Source of the DNA: Granulosicoccus sp.
GTDB lineage: Bacteria; Pseudomonadota; Gammaproteobacteria; Granulosicoccales; Granulosicoccaceae
Direction of reading: 5' to 3'
NCBI GenBank assembly: GCA_023301795.1
Contig: JALZVU010000046.1
Location: forward strand, 1-34,920
Length of the DNA: 34,920 nucleotides
In this document: positions 25,337 to 33,708 of the stretch, piece after piece
How positions within the stretch are numbered: position 1 is the stretch's first letter
Layout of the letters: each line of letters begins with the position of its first letter
Program-made: the position numbers and the translations under genes
The notes under the pieces: model-generated
Seen by the model: only the letters and a program-made list of their open reading frames with translations
Told to the model about the DNA's origin: nothing
Databases searched by the model: none

Positions 25337-26609
25337 TTCGTAAAAATTCCATCACCATAGCGGCTGTCCATGTGAACGTGCTACCTCCACACGGCTCTGC
25401 CGAATCAGGGTCGTAATATTCTGCAAAGCCTGACTGCGCAATGAGCTCCAGACTGGACGCCTCAATACGTTGCACCAGATCGTCATGACCAGACACCCGA
25501 AAGCCATCGGCAATCAGATAGTTAACAATCAACCAGATGGGGCCACGCCAATAGCGTTTTGGATCGTAGCGCGAATCAGTCGCCTCATGACTTGGTATCA
25601 GGTAGCCCGTTGACTTACTCAGCGTATTAATTCTGCTTGCCAACGAGGCAGAACGATGAGCAGGGATAGGTGCAAGCGCTGGAATAAGCCCGCCCACTGA
25701 TGCACTATCAACAAACGCATTAACCGCTCGATCAAAGCAAACGTATTGATTGGCAGCCTCACTCCATAGACTTTCTAACGCGGACAATCCGGCAGCGGCA
25801 CGCGTGCGATTGCGCTCAGCAATCTCATCCTCACCCAGTAAATCAGCAAGTTTGGCTAGATCTGAACACGAACGAATGAGGATAGCGTTAAACCCGGGGT
25901 CAACTACCTTGAACGGCGAAGCATCATGCAACTGGCTGTTATCCCAGCCCAGACTGCGAAAAAGCTGTACAAGCGAGACGAATCGATCGTACTGAGCGCC
26001 CGTGGGTCGATGGGCAGCATCGGCATGCTGCAAGTCACGTCGCTGATAAGGTTGCAAACCGTCGATGGGCACACGATCCAGTGCTGCATCCCAGTCAATG
26101 GAATTATCACGTCCAGATTCCCACGGATGGATTATCGCAACAAGACCTGTGTTGTGCGGATCTCTATGCGCATAGAACCATTCATGCCATCGATCAATAC
26201 CAGCTATCAGCGTCGATGCTCTCTGCCGTGCCAATGACGAGTCTTTTGCCCGTTCAAACAGTTTTAACGCAGCAAAACCCGCCACGGGGGGCTGAGTAAT
26301 ACCCGTAGTAGGCACCGGCCTACCGGTAGCCCACACATCAGGGCCCGGGAAATATCCATCATCCAGTTCGTGAAACACGATATGCGGGACCATCCCATCA
26401 TCCCACTGATGCTGGAAGAGTGTTTGCATCTCCGTCCAGGCTCGCGCCTCGTTGACATGCTGTTGACCAATCGACACTAGGCATGAATCCCAATTCCATT
26501 GAAACGGGTACAGGCCACTGGTGGGCACAGTGTAATTTCCACGATCATTAAGATCGAGAATTTCTACGGCACGCTCGTACATAGTTTTCTGTGCGTTGTT
26601 AGTGTTCAT
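25326..26609 (-). CDS. GH63 glycosidase, mannosyl-/glucosylglycerate hydrolase-like
   Basis: This is a cytoplasmic, single-domain (alpha/alpha)6 glycosidase of 427 residues, using the ATG at 26609; the open frame begins with TTG at 26660, inside the ATPase gene. Features shared with bacterial GH63 MGH/GgH enzymes are LYPFQWNWDS, HPWESGRDNS and EYYDPDSAEPCGGSTFTWTA. By comparison with glucosylglycerate hydrolase, the general acid would be D168 (SGRDNS) and the base E397 (AEYYDP). These enzymes split alpha-glycosides of glycerate to a hexose and glycerate. The ATG is 14 bases past the ATPase stop and the 3' end overlaps the isomerase. The choice between mannosyl- and glucosylglycerate is inferred only from the AGE neighbour. 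Confidence 0.85.
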   Translation of the reverse strand: MNTNNAQKTMYERAVEILDLNDRGNYTVPTSGLYPFQWNWDSCLVSIGQQHVNEARAWTEMQTLFQHQWDDGMVPHIVFHELDDGYFPGPDVWATGRPVPTTGITQPPVAGFAALKLFERAKDSSLARQRASTLIAGIDRWHEWFYAHRDPHNTGLVAIIHPWESGRDNSIDWDAALDRVPIDGLQPYQRRDLQHADAAHRPTGAQYDRFVSLVQLFRSLGWDNSQLHDASPFKVVDPGFNAILIRSCSDLAKLADLLGEDEIAERNRTRAAAGLSALESLWSEAANQYVCFDRAVNAFVDSASVGGLIPALAPIPAHRSASLASRINTLSKSTGYLIPSHEATDSRYDPKRYWRGPIWLIVNYLIADGFRVSGHDDLVQRIEASSLELIAQSGFAEYYDPDSAEPCGGSTFTWTAAMVMEFLRNER

Positions 26610-26622
26610 TGAAAATCTGTGC

Positions 26623-27702
26623 TCAGACTGTGCTAAGAGCGAGTTCGGTTTCCGGATCAAACCACCGAACCCGATCAGCTTGAGGCGACCATTGTAATGT
26701 ATCCCCTGGCTGTACTTCAGCGTCGCTGTTCAGTACCACTCTGAACAACTGATCATCTACTTTGCAACTGGCGAGCAAGTGCGAACCTAATGGTTCAAGA
26801 ATTCTGACTCCGGCAGTGAATGCGCCTTCGCTGGCCGTGCTGCCATCACCGCTCTTCCCATGAACAACAATATCCTCAGGGCGAATAGCAAACTGGATGC
26901 TCTTCTGAGAAGTGTCTGGACCTTTAACGCGTACACCCGCCACCTGCCAAAACCCGTCACCACTGTTATCAGCGGTTAAAAAATTCATGGGCGGGTTGCC
27001 GATAAATGATCCGACAAAATGCGCAGCTGGATTGCGATAGACCTCAACAGCTGATGAGGCTTGAACAATCTTGCCACCATTCATGATGGCGATGCGGTCT
27101 GCCATGCTCATCGCTTCCACCTGATCATGGGTGACGTAAATCGTCGTCGTATTGCTCTCAGCCAACACAGTTTTAAGCTCTGCACGCATCTCCATTCTCA
27201 ACAGCGCATCCAGGTTAGACAAAGGCTCATCCATTAACAGCACTTGCGGCTCAGTCGCCAATGCGCGAGCCACGGCAACCCGTTGCCGTTGACCTCCGCT
27301 CAGCTGGCCGGAGTATCGTTTCAACAAACCTTCTATATGCATCAATGTGGCGGTACGCTCTACCCGCCTATCCACCTCTTTCTGTTCCATCTTTGCCATC
27401 CGCAGGCCGAAGGCGATATTTTCGTAAACGGTGAGATGAGGAAATACTGCGTAGTTCTGAAACACCATGGCAATACCGCGATCTTTGGGTGCAAGCTTAT
27501 CCACCCGCTTCTCACCAATCCACACTTCCCCAGTCGTCGCAGTCTCAAGCCCTGCCACAATACGCAGCAGAGTTGTTTTGCCACAACCTGACGCACCCAA
27601 CAGCACCATAAACTCTTGATCAGCGATGGTCATGTCAATGGAATGTAGAGCGTGAACCTTGCCGTACTGCTTGGCAACGCCCTTGATTTGTATAATCGCC
27701 AT
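26623..27702 (-). CDS. Sugar ABC transporter ATP-binding protein (UgpC/MalK type)
   Basis: This 359-residue ATPase has Walker A GASGCGKT (36-43), the Q-loop Q82, signature LSGGQ (134-138) and Walker B VLLMDEP (154-160). A C-terminal regulatory TOBE/OB extension (about 235-359, IQFAIRPEDIVVHG and GVRILEPLGSHLLASCKVDDQ) is typical of the MalK/UgpC/MsmK group. It would energise the two permeases encoded upstream. A 112-base gap separates it from the second permease, with a near-palindrome inside, so it may also have its own promoter. It is followed 13 bases later by the GH63 gene. Confidence 0.95.
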   Translation of the reverse strand: MAIIQIKGVAKQYGKVHALHSIDMTIADQEFMVLLGASGCGKTTLLRIVAGLETATTGEVWIGEKRVDKLAPKDRGIAMVFQNYAVFPHLTVYENIAFGLRMAKMEQKEVDRRVERTATLMHIEGLLKRYSGQLSGGQRQRVAVARALATEPQVLLMDEPLSNLDALLRMEMRAELKTVLAESNTTTIYVTHDQVEAMSMADRIAIMNGGKIVQASSAVEVYRNPAAHFVGSFIGNPPMNFLTADNSGDGFWQVAGVRVKGPDTSQKSIQFAIRPEDIVVHGKSGDGSTASEGAFTAGVRILEPLGSHLLASCKVDDQLFRVVLNSDAEVQPGDTLQWSPQADRVRWFDPETELALSTV

Positions 27703-27739
27703 TGTGGTATCCGAAAATTAATAGTGAATTGCAGTAGAT

Positions 27740-27753
27740 GCTAAAGCTTCAGC
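27740..27753. promoter_or_regulatory. Near-palindrome before the ATPase gene
   Basis: GCTAAAGCTTCAGC is symmetric at 12 of 14 positions and lies in the 112-base gap between the second permease and the ATPase. It could be a weak operator or part of an RNA hairpin; it does not match the AAACGTTT core found before the LacI gene. Confidence 0.25.
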
Positions 27754-27814
27754 TCGTTAGTGATCGTCCAGCCCAGCCCTTACCAGTAGCTGTGGACGGT
27801 GTCATTAAAAAACC

Positions 27815-28660
27815 TTAGCGGTTAGCAATGCCCCACATGGAAAACAGGTATTTACGCACCAGAAAGATAAACAGCAGCGCTGGTAGCACCAACACCGCAC
27901 CCCCGGCAAATTTTAAGTGCAACGGCGATTCGGCCAGGCCTTGTAACAAAAATGCCGGGAGGGTTCTGTGCTCAATGGTAAGCACCGCCGCTGCGAACAC
28001 CTCGTTCCAGGAAATAACAAAGGCAAAGATCGCTGACGCAGCAATGCCTGGCAATACCAAGGGCAGAATAACTTTAATAAATGCCTGAAAACGGTTACAC
28101 CCTAACGTCCAGGCAGCCTCTTCCAGTTCAATGGGAATGCCTGAAAACAACGAAAAAGTAATCAGCACAGCGAACGGTAACGCAAGCGTTGTGTGCACCA
28201 ATGCCAGGCCCAGAATCGAATCATCCAGACCAATGCGAATGTATAGCACTGCAAGGGGCAATGCCAATAGTGGTAGCGGAAAGGCACGCGTCATCAGCAC
28301 CAGCACACGAAACGTATCTTTACCCCTGAAGTCAAAGCGCGACAAGGCATAGCCTGCTGGCGCACCTGCGCCAATCGATAGAATCATGGTAACCGTGGCC
28401 ACTTTGATTGAATTCCAAAGCGCCTGCCCTACACCTGCATAGTTCATGAAAAACGCCAGACTCTGCGTGTCAAATTCAGGTAATGCACGCTTGGGATAGG
28501 TGGCCACAGCTTCTGGAGACGATAGGGTATTCACCAGCAGCAGATAGATTGGGACCAGCACCCAGAGACACAGCACTACTACCGCCCCGGTAAACAGGTA
28601 GCGGCTCCAGGGCCCGGCAGCCTGCACCGGTCCAGATCCAAAGCGATGTGCTTCGCTCAT
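27815..28660 (-). CDS. Sugar ABC transporter permease (MalG type)
   Basis: This 281-residue inner-membrane protein has six helices. The EAA loop, which contacts the ATPase, is ELEEAAWTLGCNRFQAFIKV, followed by ILPLVLPGI. The short cytoplasmic N-terminus and helix 1 (YLFTGAVVVLCLWVLVPIYLLLV) fit the MalG/UgpE group. The frame opens at 28693, but the ATG at 28660 has a strong AAGGAGG eleven bases upstream and forms an ATGA overlap with the preceding permease, so that start is chosen. It forms the heterodimeric channel with the neighbouring permease. Confidence 0.95.
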   Translation of the reverse strand: MSEAHRFGSGPVQAAGPWSRYLFTGAVVVLCLWVLVPIYLLLVNTLSSPEAVATYPKRALPEFDTQSLAFFMNYAGVGQALWNSIKVATVTMILSIGAGAPAGYALSRFDFRGKDTFRVLVLMTRAFPLPLLALPLAVLYIRIGLDDSILGLALVHTTLALPFAVLITFSLFSGIPIELEEAAWTLGCNRFQAFIKVILPLVLPGIAASAIFAFVISWNEVFAAAVLTIEHRTLPAFLLQGLAESPLHLKFAGGAVLVLPALLFIFLVRKYLFSMWGIANR

Positions 28661-29505
28661 ACCCGTGCCTCCTTCGGTGTTCTCAGTCCCCACATGATAA
28701 GCAGCGTGCAGCTTATCGATATCAGGAGTATGACCAATGCATAGGCCGCGGCAACGTTGGCATCCTGTAAATCAAACTGCCAGGTATATATTTCACCCAT
28801 CAACACCGGTAGATTGGTACCGCCCAATGCCACCACAACAGCGAACACCTCAAAGGCCATGATTACGCGCAGTATCATCGCTGTTTGCAAGCTGGGCTTT
28901 AGCATTGGCAAGGTGATCTTGGTAAAGCGCTTCCAGCGTCCCGCACCAAAAACCTCAGCAGCTTCATAATATTCTTTCGGGATCAATCCCATTCCAGCCA
29001 CCAGGATAACCAACACAATAGCCGTGGCGCGCCAGACTTCGGCAAGCAATATAGCCAGAAATATCATGCCCGTGTTCTGGTAGCTGAGCAGACTTACAGG
29101 CTGATCGATAAACCCCATGCCCTGCATCATGCTGTTCAGGAAACCGGTTTGTTCAAAGATAGCTAGCCAGATGATACCTGCAGCAAGATCTGATATCCCC
29201 AGTGGAATAGTCCAGATGTACAAAATCAAATCACGCCCTCGCTTCATCCCGTTGACAAGCGTGGCCATATACAACGCCAGACAAACTTGAAACGGAACAA
29301 CTGCCAGGGCCAACAAAATCGTATTGGTAAAGGCGGTGTTGAATTTCCAGTGAGATTTCATCTCGACGAAAAACTCAGACGTAAACTGCCCGGTGTCGGT
29401 CACAAAAGCCTGCCAGGCAACCAACCCGAACGGGTATAAAAAAAATACGCACAAAAACAGCGTGGATGGCAACAGTAACAAATAGGGAAGACTTCTTGGA
29501 TACAT
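28657..29505 (-). CDS. Sugar ABC transporter permease (MalF type)
   Basis: This 282-residue inner-membrane protein has six helices, starting with LPYLLLLPSTLFLCVFFLYPF. The EAA loop is EYYEAAEVFGAGRWKRFTKI-TLPMLKPSL. The open frame begins with TTG at 29538; the ATG at 29505 is preceded by AGGTG at normal spacing and is preferred. It overlaps the second permease by the ATGA junction. The pair is separated from the binding-protein gene by a region with a very stable hairpin, which would allow the binding protein to be made in excess. Confidence 0.94.
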   Translation of the reverse strand: MYPRSLPYLLLLPSTLFLCVFFLYPFGLVAWQAFVTDTGQFTSEFFVEMKSHWKFNTAFTNTILLALAVVPFQVCLALYMATLVNGMKRGRDLILYIWTIPLGISDLAAGIIWLAIFEQTGFLNSMMQGMGFIDQPVSLLSYQNTGMIFLAILLAEVWRATAIVLVILVAGMGLIPKEYYEAAEVFGAGRWKRFTKITLPMLKPSLQTAMILRVIMAFEVFAVVVALGGTNLPVLMGEIYTWQFDLQDANVAAAYALVILLISISCTLLIMWGLRTPKEARV

Positions 29506-29584
29506 AGAAAACACCTGTGTCTGACGCAATGTCGCCAAAAACCATCAATAAAGCACAGTCAGAAACTGTCGAAATAAACACTAC

Positions 29585-29620
29585 CGCGTTGGACCAACAA
29601 AAAAACGTTGGTCCAACGCG
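29585..29620 (-). terminator. Stable intercistronic stem-loop after the binding-protein gene
   Basis: CGCGTTGGACCAAC (29585-29598) and GTTGGTCCAACGCG (29607-29620) form a perfect 14-bp stem with an 8-base loop, AAAAAAAC on the plus strand. There is no T-run after the stem on the minus strand, so it is more likely an mRNA-stabilising or partial-termination element than a full terminator. The position, between solute-binding protein and permeases, is the same as in mal-type operons. Confidence 0.85.
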
Positions 29621-29691
29621 AACGCTTACCCTTGAGCCGCTAAGTTAAATGTCCTCATGAGGACGACTAATCACAAGCTCAACACACCGGC

Positions 29692-30960
29692 TTAATCGAC
29701 TGGGCAAGCACCTTCAGAGGCTACATCGGGTGCCCAGCAAGGAGCGCCTGCCTCTTCCATCAGCTTGCGAAGTGCATCGGCTTGATCGTCGAGCACTGTG
29801 CGTACATCTTGACCTGCCAGCACGATGCGCTCAAATGAATCAACGTAAACTGCATTGAACTTTCCACCAAGATCACCAAGACCAACGGGTAACAAACCAG
29901 GGTTGGCATCAGCTGATCCTGACATGGTGGCAATAGCAGCTCCAGACATCCTGACCGCAGCAGGCATATCATCAGGCAGTTCAACATCCACTACTGGAAA
30001 GAAGTTAGTGGCACGCAAGGTTTCAATTTGCGTAGCAGGCTCTAGCAAATAGGACACCAAGGCTTTTGATTCAGCCATATCCGGAGCTGTGTCAGGCACA
30101 GCAATACCCACAACTACCGGCATAAATCCACGACCCGTAGGTCCTGCAGGTGCAGGGAAAGCAACAAAGTCATCAGGACGCGTGTTGAAAGCATCGGCCA
30201 GACGCGCAGTATGATCGAACGCTACCCAGACCTCTTCGGTTAGTAGTTGCTCTTGCATGAAAGAGAAGTTTGGAGAACCCGGATTAGTGTAGCTCCATAG
30301 CTCCTTGAATTTGTTCCAGGCAAGCTCAGCTTCCGGTGAACGAAATTTGGTAACCATACTGTTGGTGTAAGACGGGTACATATAGCCTTGGAAAAAACGG
30401 TGCTTCAGCCCCTTGGGGCCTGCAGGAAAACCAAACTTGGGAGATCCGGTTTTCTCAGCCATCGTCTTTGCCCATTCAATGAGCTGATCGTAGCTAAGGG
30501 CATTGATGTCTGCGCCTTCAGGAAGATGCTCTAGCGCTTTCTTGTTAGCGGCCATGATGTAGGTGGCTTGCATCCAAGGAATGTACTTTTGCTGATCCGT
30601 ACCCAGCTTGCCTAGTTCCAGAAACGCAGAATTTACGCCATCCACACCGATATCAGACATATCGGCCAGGTTGTCCGAAAGGGAAATCAGATTACCGTGC
30701 AAAGAACCAAGCACTCCGATTTTCCCAGAACCGGCCTGCGTTTCAGCATCAACACGCGTCAGCCAAGGGCCGTTCTCGCTAGGCTGAAAGTCTACGTCTC
30801 CTGAAAATCCGGACAACACTTGATCACGCATGGCCTGTGCTTCTTCCACGGGGCGTGCCTGGGTGGACCAGAACAACACTTCTGCAGAAGCTGCACCAGC
30901 AGCCAGAAGCGTTATCCCGGTTGCCAGTGCAGCAGCCAATGTATTTTTCTTGATTATCAT
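29692..30960 (-). CDS. Sugar ABC transporter substrate-binding protein
   Basis: This 422-residue periplasmic protein has a signal peptide (MIIKKNTLAAALATG..., cleavage after ASA about residue 26). The mature chain starts EVLFWSTQARPVEEAQAM, a family 1 (MalE-like) SBP opening; DLLGSLHGNL-type and WVAFDHTARLADAF segments follow. Two cysteines near the C-terminus (APCWAP and GACPVD) may form a disulfide. A purine-rich GAGAGAGAAGAG precedes the ATG. It is the first structural gene after the LacI regulator. Ligand by context: a small hexoside such as mannosylglycerate; the sequence alone does not prove this. Confidence 0.93.
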   Translation of the reverse strand: MIIKKNTLAAALATGITLLAAGAASAEVLFWSTQARPVEEAQAMRDQVLSGFSGDVDFQPSENGPWLTRVDAETQAGSGKIGVLGSLHGNLISLSDNLADMSDIGVDGVNSAFLELGKLGTDQQKYIPWMQATYIMAANKKALEHLPEGADINALSYDQLIEWAKTMAEKTGSPKFGFPAGPKGLKHRFFQGYMYPSYTNSMVTKFRSPEAELAWNKFKELWSYTNPGSPNFSFMQEQLLTEEVWVAFDHTARLADAFNTRPDDFVAFPAPAGPTGRGFMPVVVGIAVPDTAPDMAESKALVSYLLEPATQIETLRATNFFPVVDVELPDDMPAAVRMSGAAIATMSGSADANPGLLPVGLGDLGGKFNAVYVDSFERIVLAGQDVRTVLDDQADALRKLMEEAGAPCWAPDVASEGACPVD

Positions 30961-31063
30961 CTCTTCTCTCTCTCCATTATTAATGGGCCCTGGTTGGCAA
31001 GGCCTTTCGATACAACTGGTACAGACAACTCTGTAATTAACTTGCGATCAACAAACTGTGCAA

Positions 31064-32107
31064 TCAACGTGTATTCAATGCAGGGCCATGACTTGCACGT
31101 TTTATCAACGTCGGCGATGACAACTGCTGTCGAACACCTTGCTGCGAGTCCAGGGTGTCAAGGAGCAGCCCAGCCATTTGTTGCGCTGATGATCTGATGG
31201 ATTGATCAAACGTAGTGAGTTCTGGCTTTGAAAATTGCGCTGCCGGTATGTTGTCGAAACCGGTGACGGTAAGTGAACCCGGGACATCTATGCCACGTGC
31301 TGCTGCACGCTCAATAACACTTAGCGCCAGCTCATCCGTTAATGCAACTATGGCAGTAGGCTGGTGTTCGGCGTCTAGCATGCTGTCTATTGCCTGACCC
31401 CACGTGTGGCTTTCGAAGCGAGGAACACGTTGCATTGATAAGGTGACATCACTGTCGCCTTTGTTATTGATGGCTGTCCGAAACCCGTTTTCTCTATACC
31501 GTCGAAACGTCATCGCCTCGGTAATAGACAACAGACCAAAGCGTCGGTGACCCAGCTCATACAGCCAGTCAAACAGATCATGAAATGCTTGCTGTCCATC
31601 AGTATCAATCCAGCTATAACCTGTGTGCTCTAGAGTCCTGCCATGTGCTACAAACGGAAAATCACGCTCCATCAGATAATTCACACGTTTATCATCTTCA
31701 GCGATACGGTTCAGAACCATAGCGTCCGCCCGACCCGACTCGACAATATGCTGAAGTGCGGTGAGTTCAGTTTGTGCGCTGGAAACCGTCGTCATGAACA
31801 GATTGTGGCCGCGTTCAGCGAGCCCGGCACTTAGCCCGGTAATGTACTCACCCAGAAAGGGATCAAAAATTGGCGAGTCACGTAGCGGCAGTAAAAATCC
31901 GACAAATCCGCTGCGCCCCGTGACCAGCATTTTGCCCGCAATATTGGGCACGTAATCAATGGCCTCTGCTGCTGCCACAACTCTTAGGCGCGTGGCCTCC
32001 GCCACATCCGAGTAGCCGCCCAAAGCTCTCGATACCGTGGTTATGGACAACCCCAGATCAGCGGCTAACGCCTTTAGTGAGCCCTTCTTTTTAGCCGCTA
32101 TATTCAT
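31064..32107 (-). CDS. LacI-family transcriptional regulator
   Basis: This 347-residue regulator starts with a LacI helix-turn-helix and hinge: SLKALAADLGLSITTVSRAL, then GGYSDVAEATRLRVVAAAEA, then IDYVPN. The remainder is a periplasmic-binding-protein-like sensor domain (GFLLPLRDSPIFDPFLGEYI, DAMVLNRIAEDD, FPFVAHGRTLEHTG, YDW-type dimer segments, VTGFDNIPAAQF). The frame opens with TTG at 32116; the ATG at 32107 is preferred. It lies directly upstream of the binding-protein gene in the same direction and probably represses the operon until a sugar or sugar phosphate binds. A palindrome about 75 bases upstream of its start is a likely operator. Confidence 0.95.
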   Translation of the reverse strand: MNIAAKKKGSLKALAADLGLSITTVSRALGGYSDVAEATRLRVVAAAEAIDYVPNIAGKMLVTGRSGFVGFLLPLRDSPIFDPFLGEYITGLSAGLAERGHNLFMTTVSSAQTELTALQHIVESGRADAMVLNRIAEDDKRVNYLMERDFPFVAHGRTLEHTGYSWIDTDGQQAFHDLFDWLYELGHRRFGLLSITEAMTFRRYRENGFRTAINNKGDSDVTLSMQRVPRFESHTWGQAIDSMLDAEHQPTAIVALTDELALSVIERAAARGIDVPGSLTVTGFDNIPAAQFSKPELTTFDQSIRSSAQQMAGLLLDTLDSQQGVRQQLSSPTLIKRASHGPALNTR

Positions 32108-32179
32108 GCAACTCAAAAATCATCCAAACCGGCCAAAAGCGACAAAATATTGGTGAACACGCATCATCACTGTTATCTT

Positions 32180-32193
32180 CCAAAACGTTTCGG
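32180..32193. promoter_or_regulatory. LacI-type operator candidate
   Basis: CCAAAACGTTTCGG is symmetric at 12 of 14 positions around a central CG (core AAACGTTT), the standard form of a LacI/GalR-family operator. It lies 73 bases upstream of the lacI-type start codon and so would serve autoregulation and control of the whole operon if transcription starts here. Confidence 0.65.
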
Positions 32194-32253
32194 ATAGACG
32201 ATACCACAGAATTACTAATTTACGAACAGGCAGCCAAGCAAACTGGACTTGTG

Positions 32254-32276
32254 GGCGTGCAGTGTCGAAGCACGCC
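32254..32276 (-). terminator. Possible terminator of the MFS gene
   Basis: GGCGTGC (32254-32260) and GCACGCC (32270-32276) form a 7-bp GC-rich stem with a 9-base loop, about 60 bases past the stop of the upstream minus-strand transporter. No T-run follows on the minus strand, so termination would be weak. Confidence 0.35.
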
Positions 32277-32333
32277 ACTTCGTGAACCTTCATGCAGATT
32301 AGATTGTCAACGTAGGGTTATCGCCTGCAGCCT

Positions 32334-33518
32334 CTACTCAGCAAAACGACATCGATAACTGCTGGCTATGAATAGCATCGCCACGACACACATCCCGCCC
32401 ATCATCCAATACAGCTGACTTCCCCAGTGATCAAACAACTGGCCACATATAAACGTGGCTATGGCCATGCACGCCGTGGTTAAAGTTGCCAGCAACCCCT
32501 GCCCTCGTGCTGCGGCAGCTTCTGGCACGCGGCGCGAAATGAAGCTGGCACACGAAAGAAACATGACACCGAAGGTAATGCCATGCAGGGCCTGCGCCGC
32601 AAACAACACAGGCAACGATGGTTCATTGGCCAACAGCCACCAACGAACCAATCCACACAGGGCTGCGACCAGCAAGCAGGCTCTGGCTGACACGTTTTTG
32701 GTTAATGATTTAAACCACCACATGATGGCCACCTCCACCACCACACCGATGCCCACTGCCTGACTGGCAACAGATTCAGACAAGCCCTGTTGAGTCCACA
32801 GAAGAATGCCGTAGGTATTGACCATGGCGTGCGAGGCATTGATAAACGCCCCACCCATCAACGTCAGTAGAATGCCCGCCTGATACAAGGAGTCAGCATC
32901 GGTAGCGGTGTCTGAGGCAGCAGCTTCGGAAGCTTGTGGCGTTGCTGAACGCGGCATTGCCGGTAGGTAGTAGGCTGCCAATAGTCTGAGTACGTTTGCA
33001 ATCAATAATCCAACGACAAAAATACCAATGCCCCAGTGTTCGTAGGCATAACCGGCAAACGCAAGCATGACTACAAAGCCAATGGACCCAAACATGCGAA
33101 CCCGGGCGTAGTCGCTACCACGCAAGCGAGTTACATTCAGGGCCGCGGCGTCGGTAATAGGCACCTTGGCGTACATGGCAACGCCAGCTACCAGCCATAC
33201 CCCCATCACCACCCATTCCCCAGTGGTGAAAAACAGCACGAGATGAGACAACAGAATCACCCAGTTGCCAACCACAATCGCCAGCCGACGATCCTTCATG
33301 CTGTCAGCCCAGCGCCCAAGAGCAATGGTTGTTAATAGCATGAGCACCGAAGGCGCGGCGACAATGGCGCCAATCATGGCAGGCGTGATGCCCACCTCGT
33401 TCATCCACAGCGCAGCAAAGGGCAGCATCGCGCCAATGCTGCCAAAAAGGACAGCGTAGTACAGTGCAAATCGCTGTTCAGTAGAGGCACGGGGCATTGG
33501 CGGGTGAATCGTTTTCAA
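32334..33518 (-). CDS. MFS transporter (HcaT / MFS_1-like)
   Basis: This 394-residue, 12-helix protein of the major facilitator superfamily belongs to the group of 3-phenylpropionate transporter-like (HcaT) and LacY/NupG-related carriers. Supporting segments are YYAVLFGSIGAMLPFAALWM, LTTIALGRWADSMKDRR (motif-A loop), RLRGSDYARVRMFGSIGFVV, and GITFGVMFLSCASFISRRVP. A hydrophilic loop (about 190-210) with Ala/Thr/Ser joins the halves. The substrate cannot be assigned. It sits 226 bases upstream of the LacI gene in the same direction; a weak hairpin in between suggests a separate unit, but a role with the sugar operon is possible. Confidence 0.88.
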   Translation of the reverse strand: MKTIHPPMPRASTEQRFALYYAVLFGSIGAMLPFAALWMNEVGITPAMIGAIVAAPSVLMLLTTIALGRWADSMKDRRLAIVVGNWVILLSHLVLFFTTGEWVVMGVWLVAGVAMYAKVPITDAAALNVTRLRGSDYARVRMFGSIGFVVMLAFAGYAYEHWGIGIFVVGLLIANVLRLLAAYYLPAMPRSATPQASEAAASDTATDADSLYQAGILLTLMGGAFINASHAMVNTYGILLWTQQGLSESVASQAVGIGVVVEVAIMWWFKSLTKNVSARACLLVAALCGLVRWWLLANEPSLPVLFAAQALHGITFGVMFLSCASFISRRVPEAAAARGQGLLATLTTACMAIATFICGQLFDHWGSQLYWMMGGMCVVAMLFIASSYRCRFAE

Positions 33519-33708
33519 TTGTGGCAGGAGGAATGTGTGCGATCAACCTAACGCTTTCATGAATAACGCAGCGTCGGCAAGATGTGGCTTGGTGAGCATA
33601 GTTTAACAAAGGGTAATCCGGCAGCTTACACATCCGCACTCGCAAGCACATCCCACGCGATACACTGTCCTACGGGCCAATTGGGCCTCCTTGACGGGTC
33701 TGCGTTCC

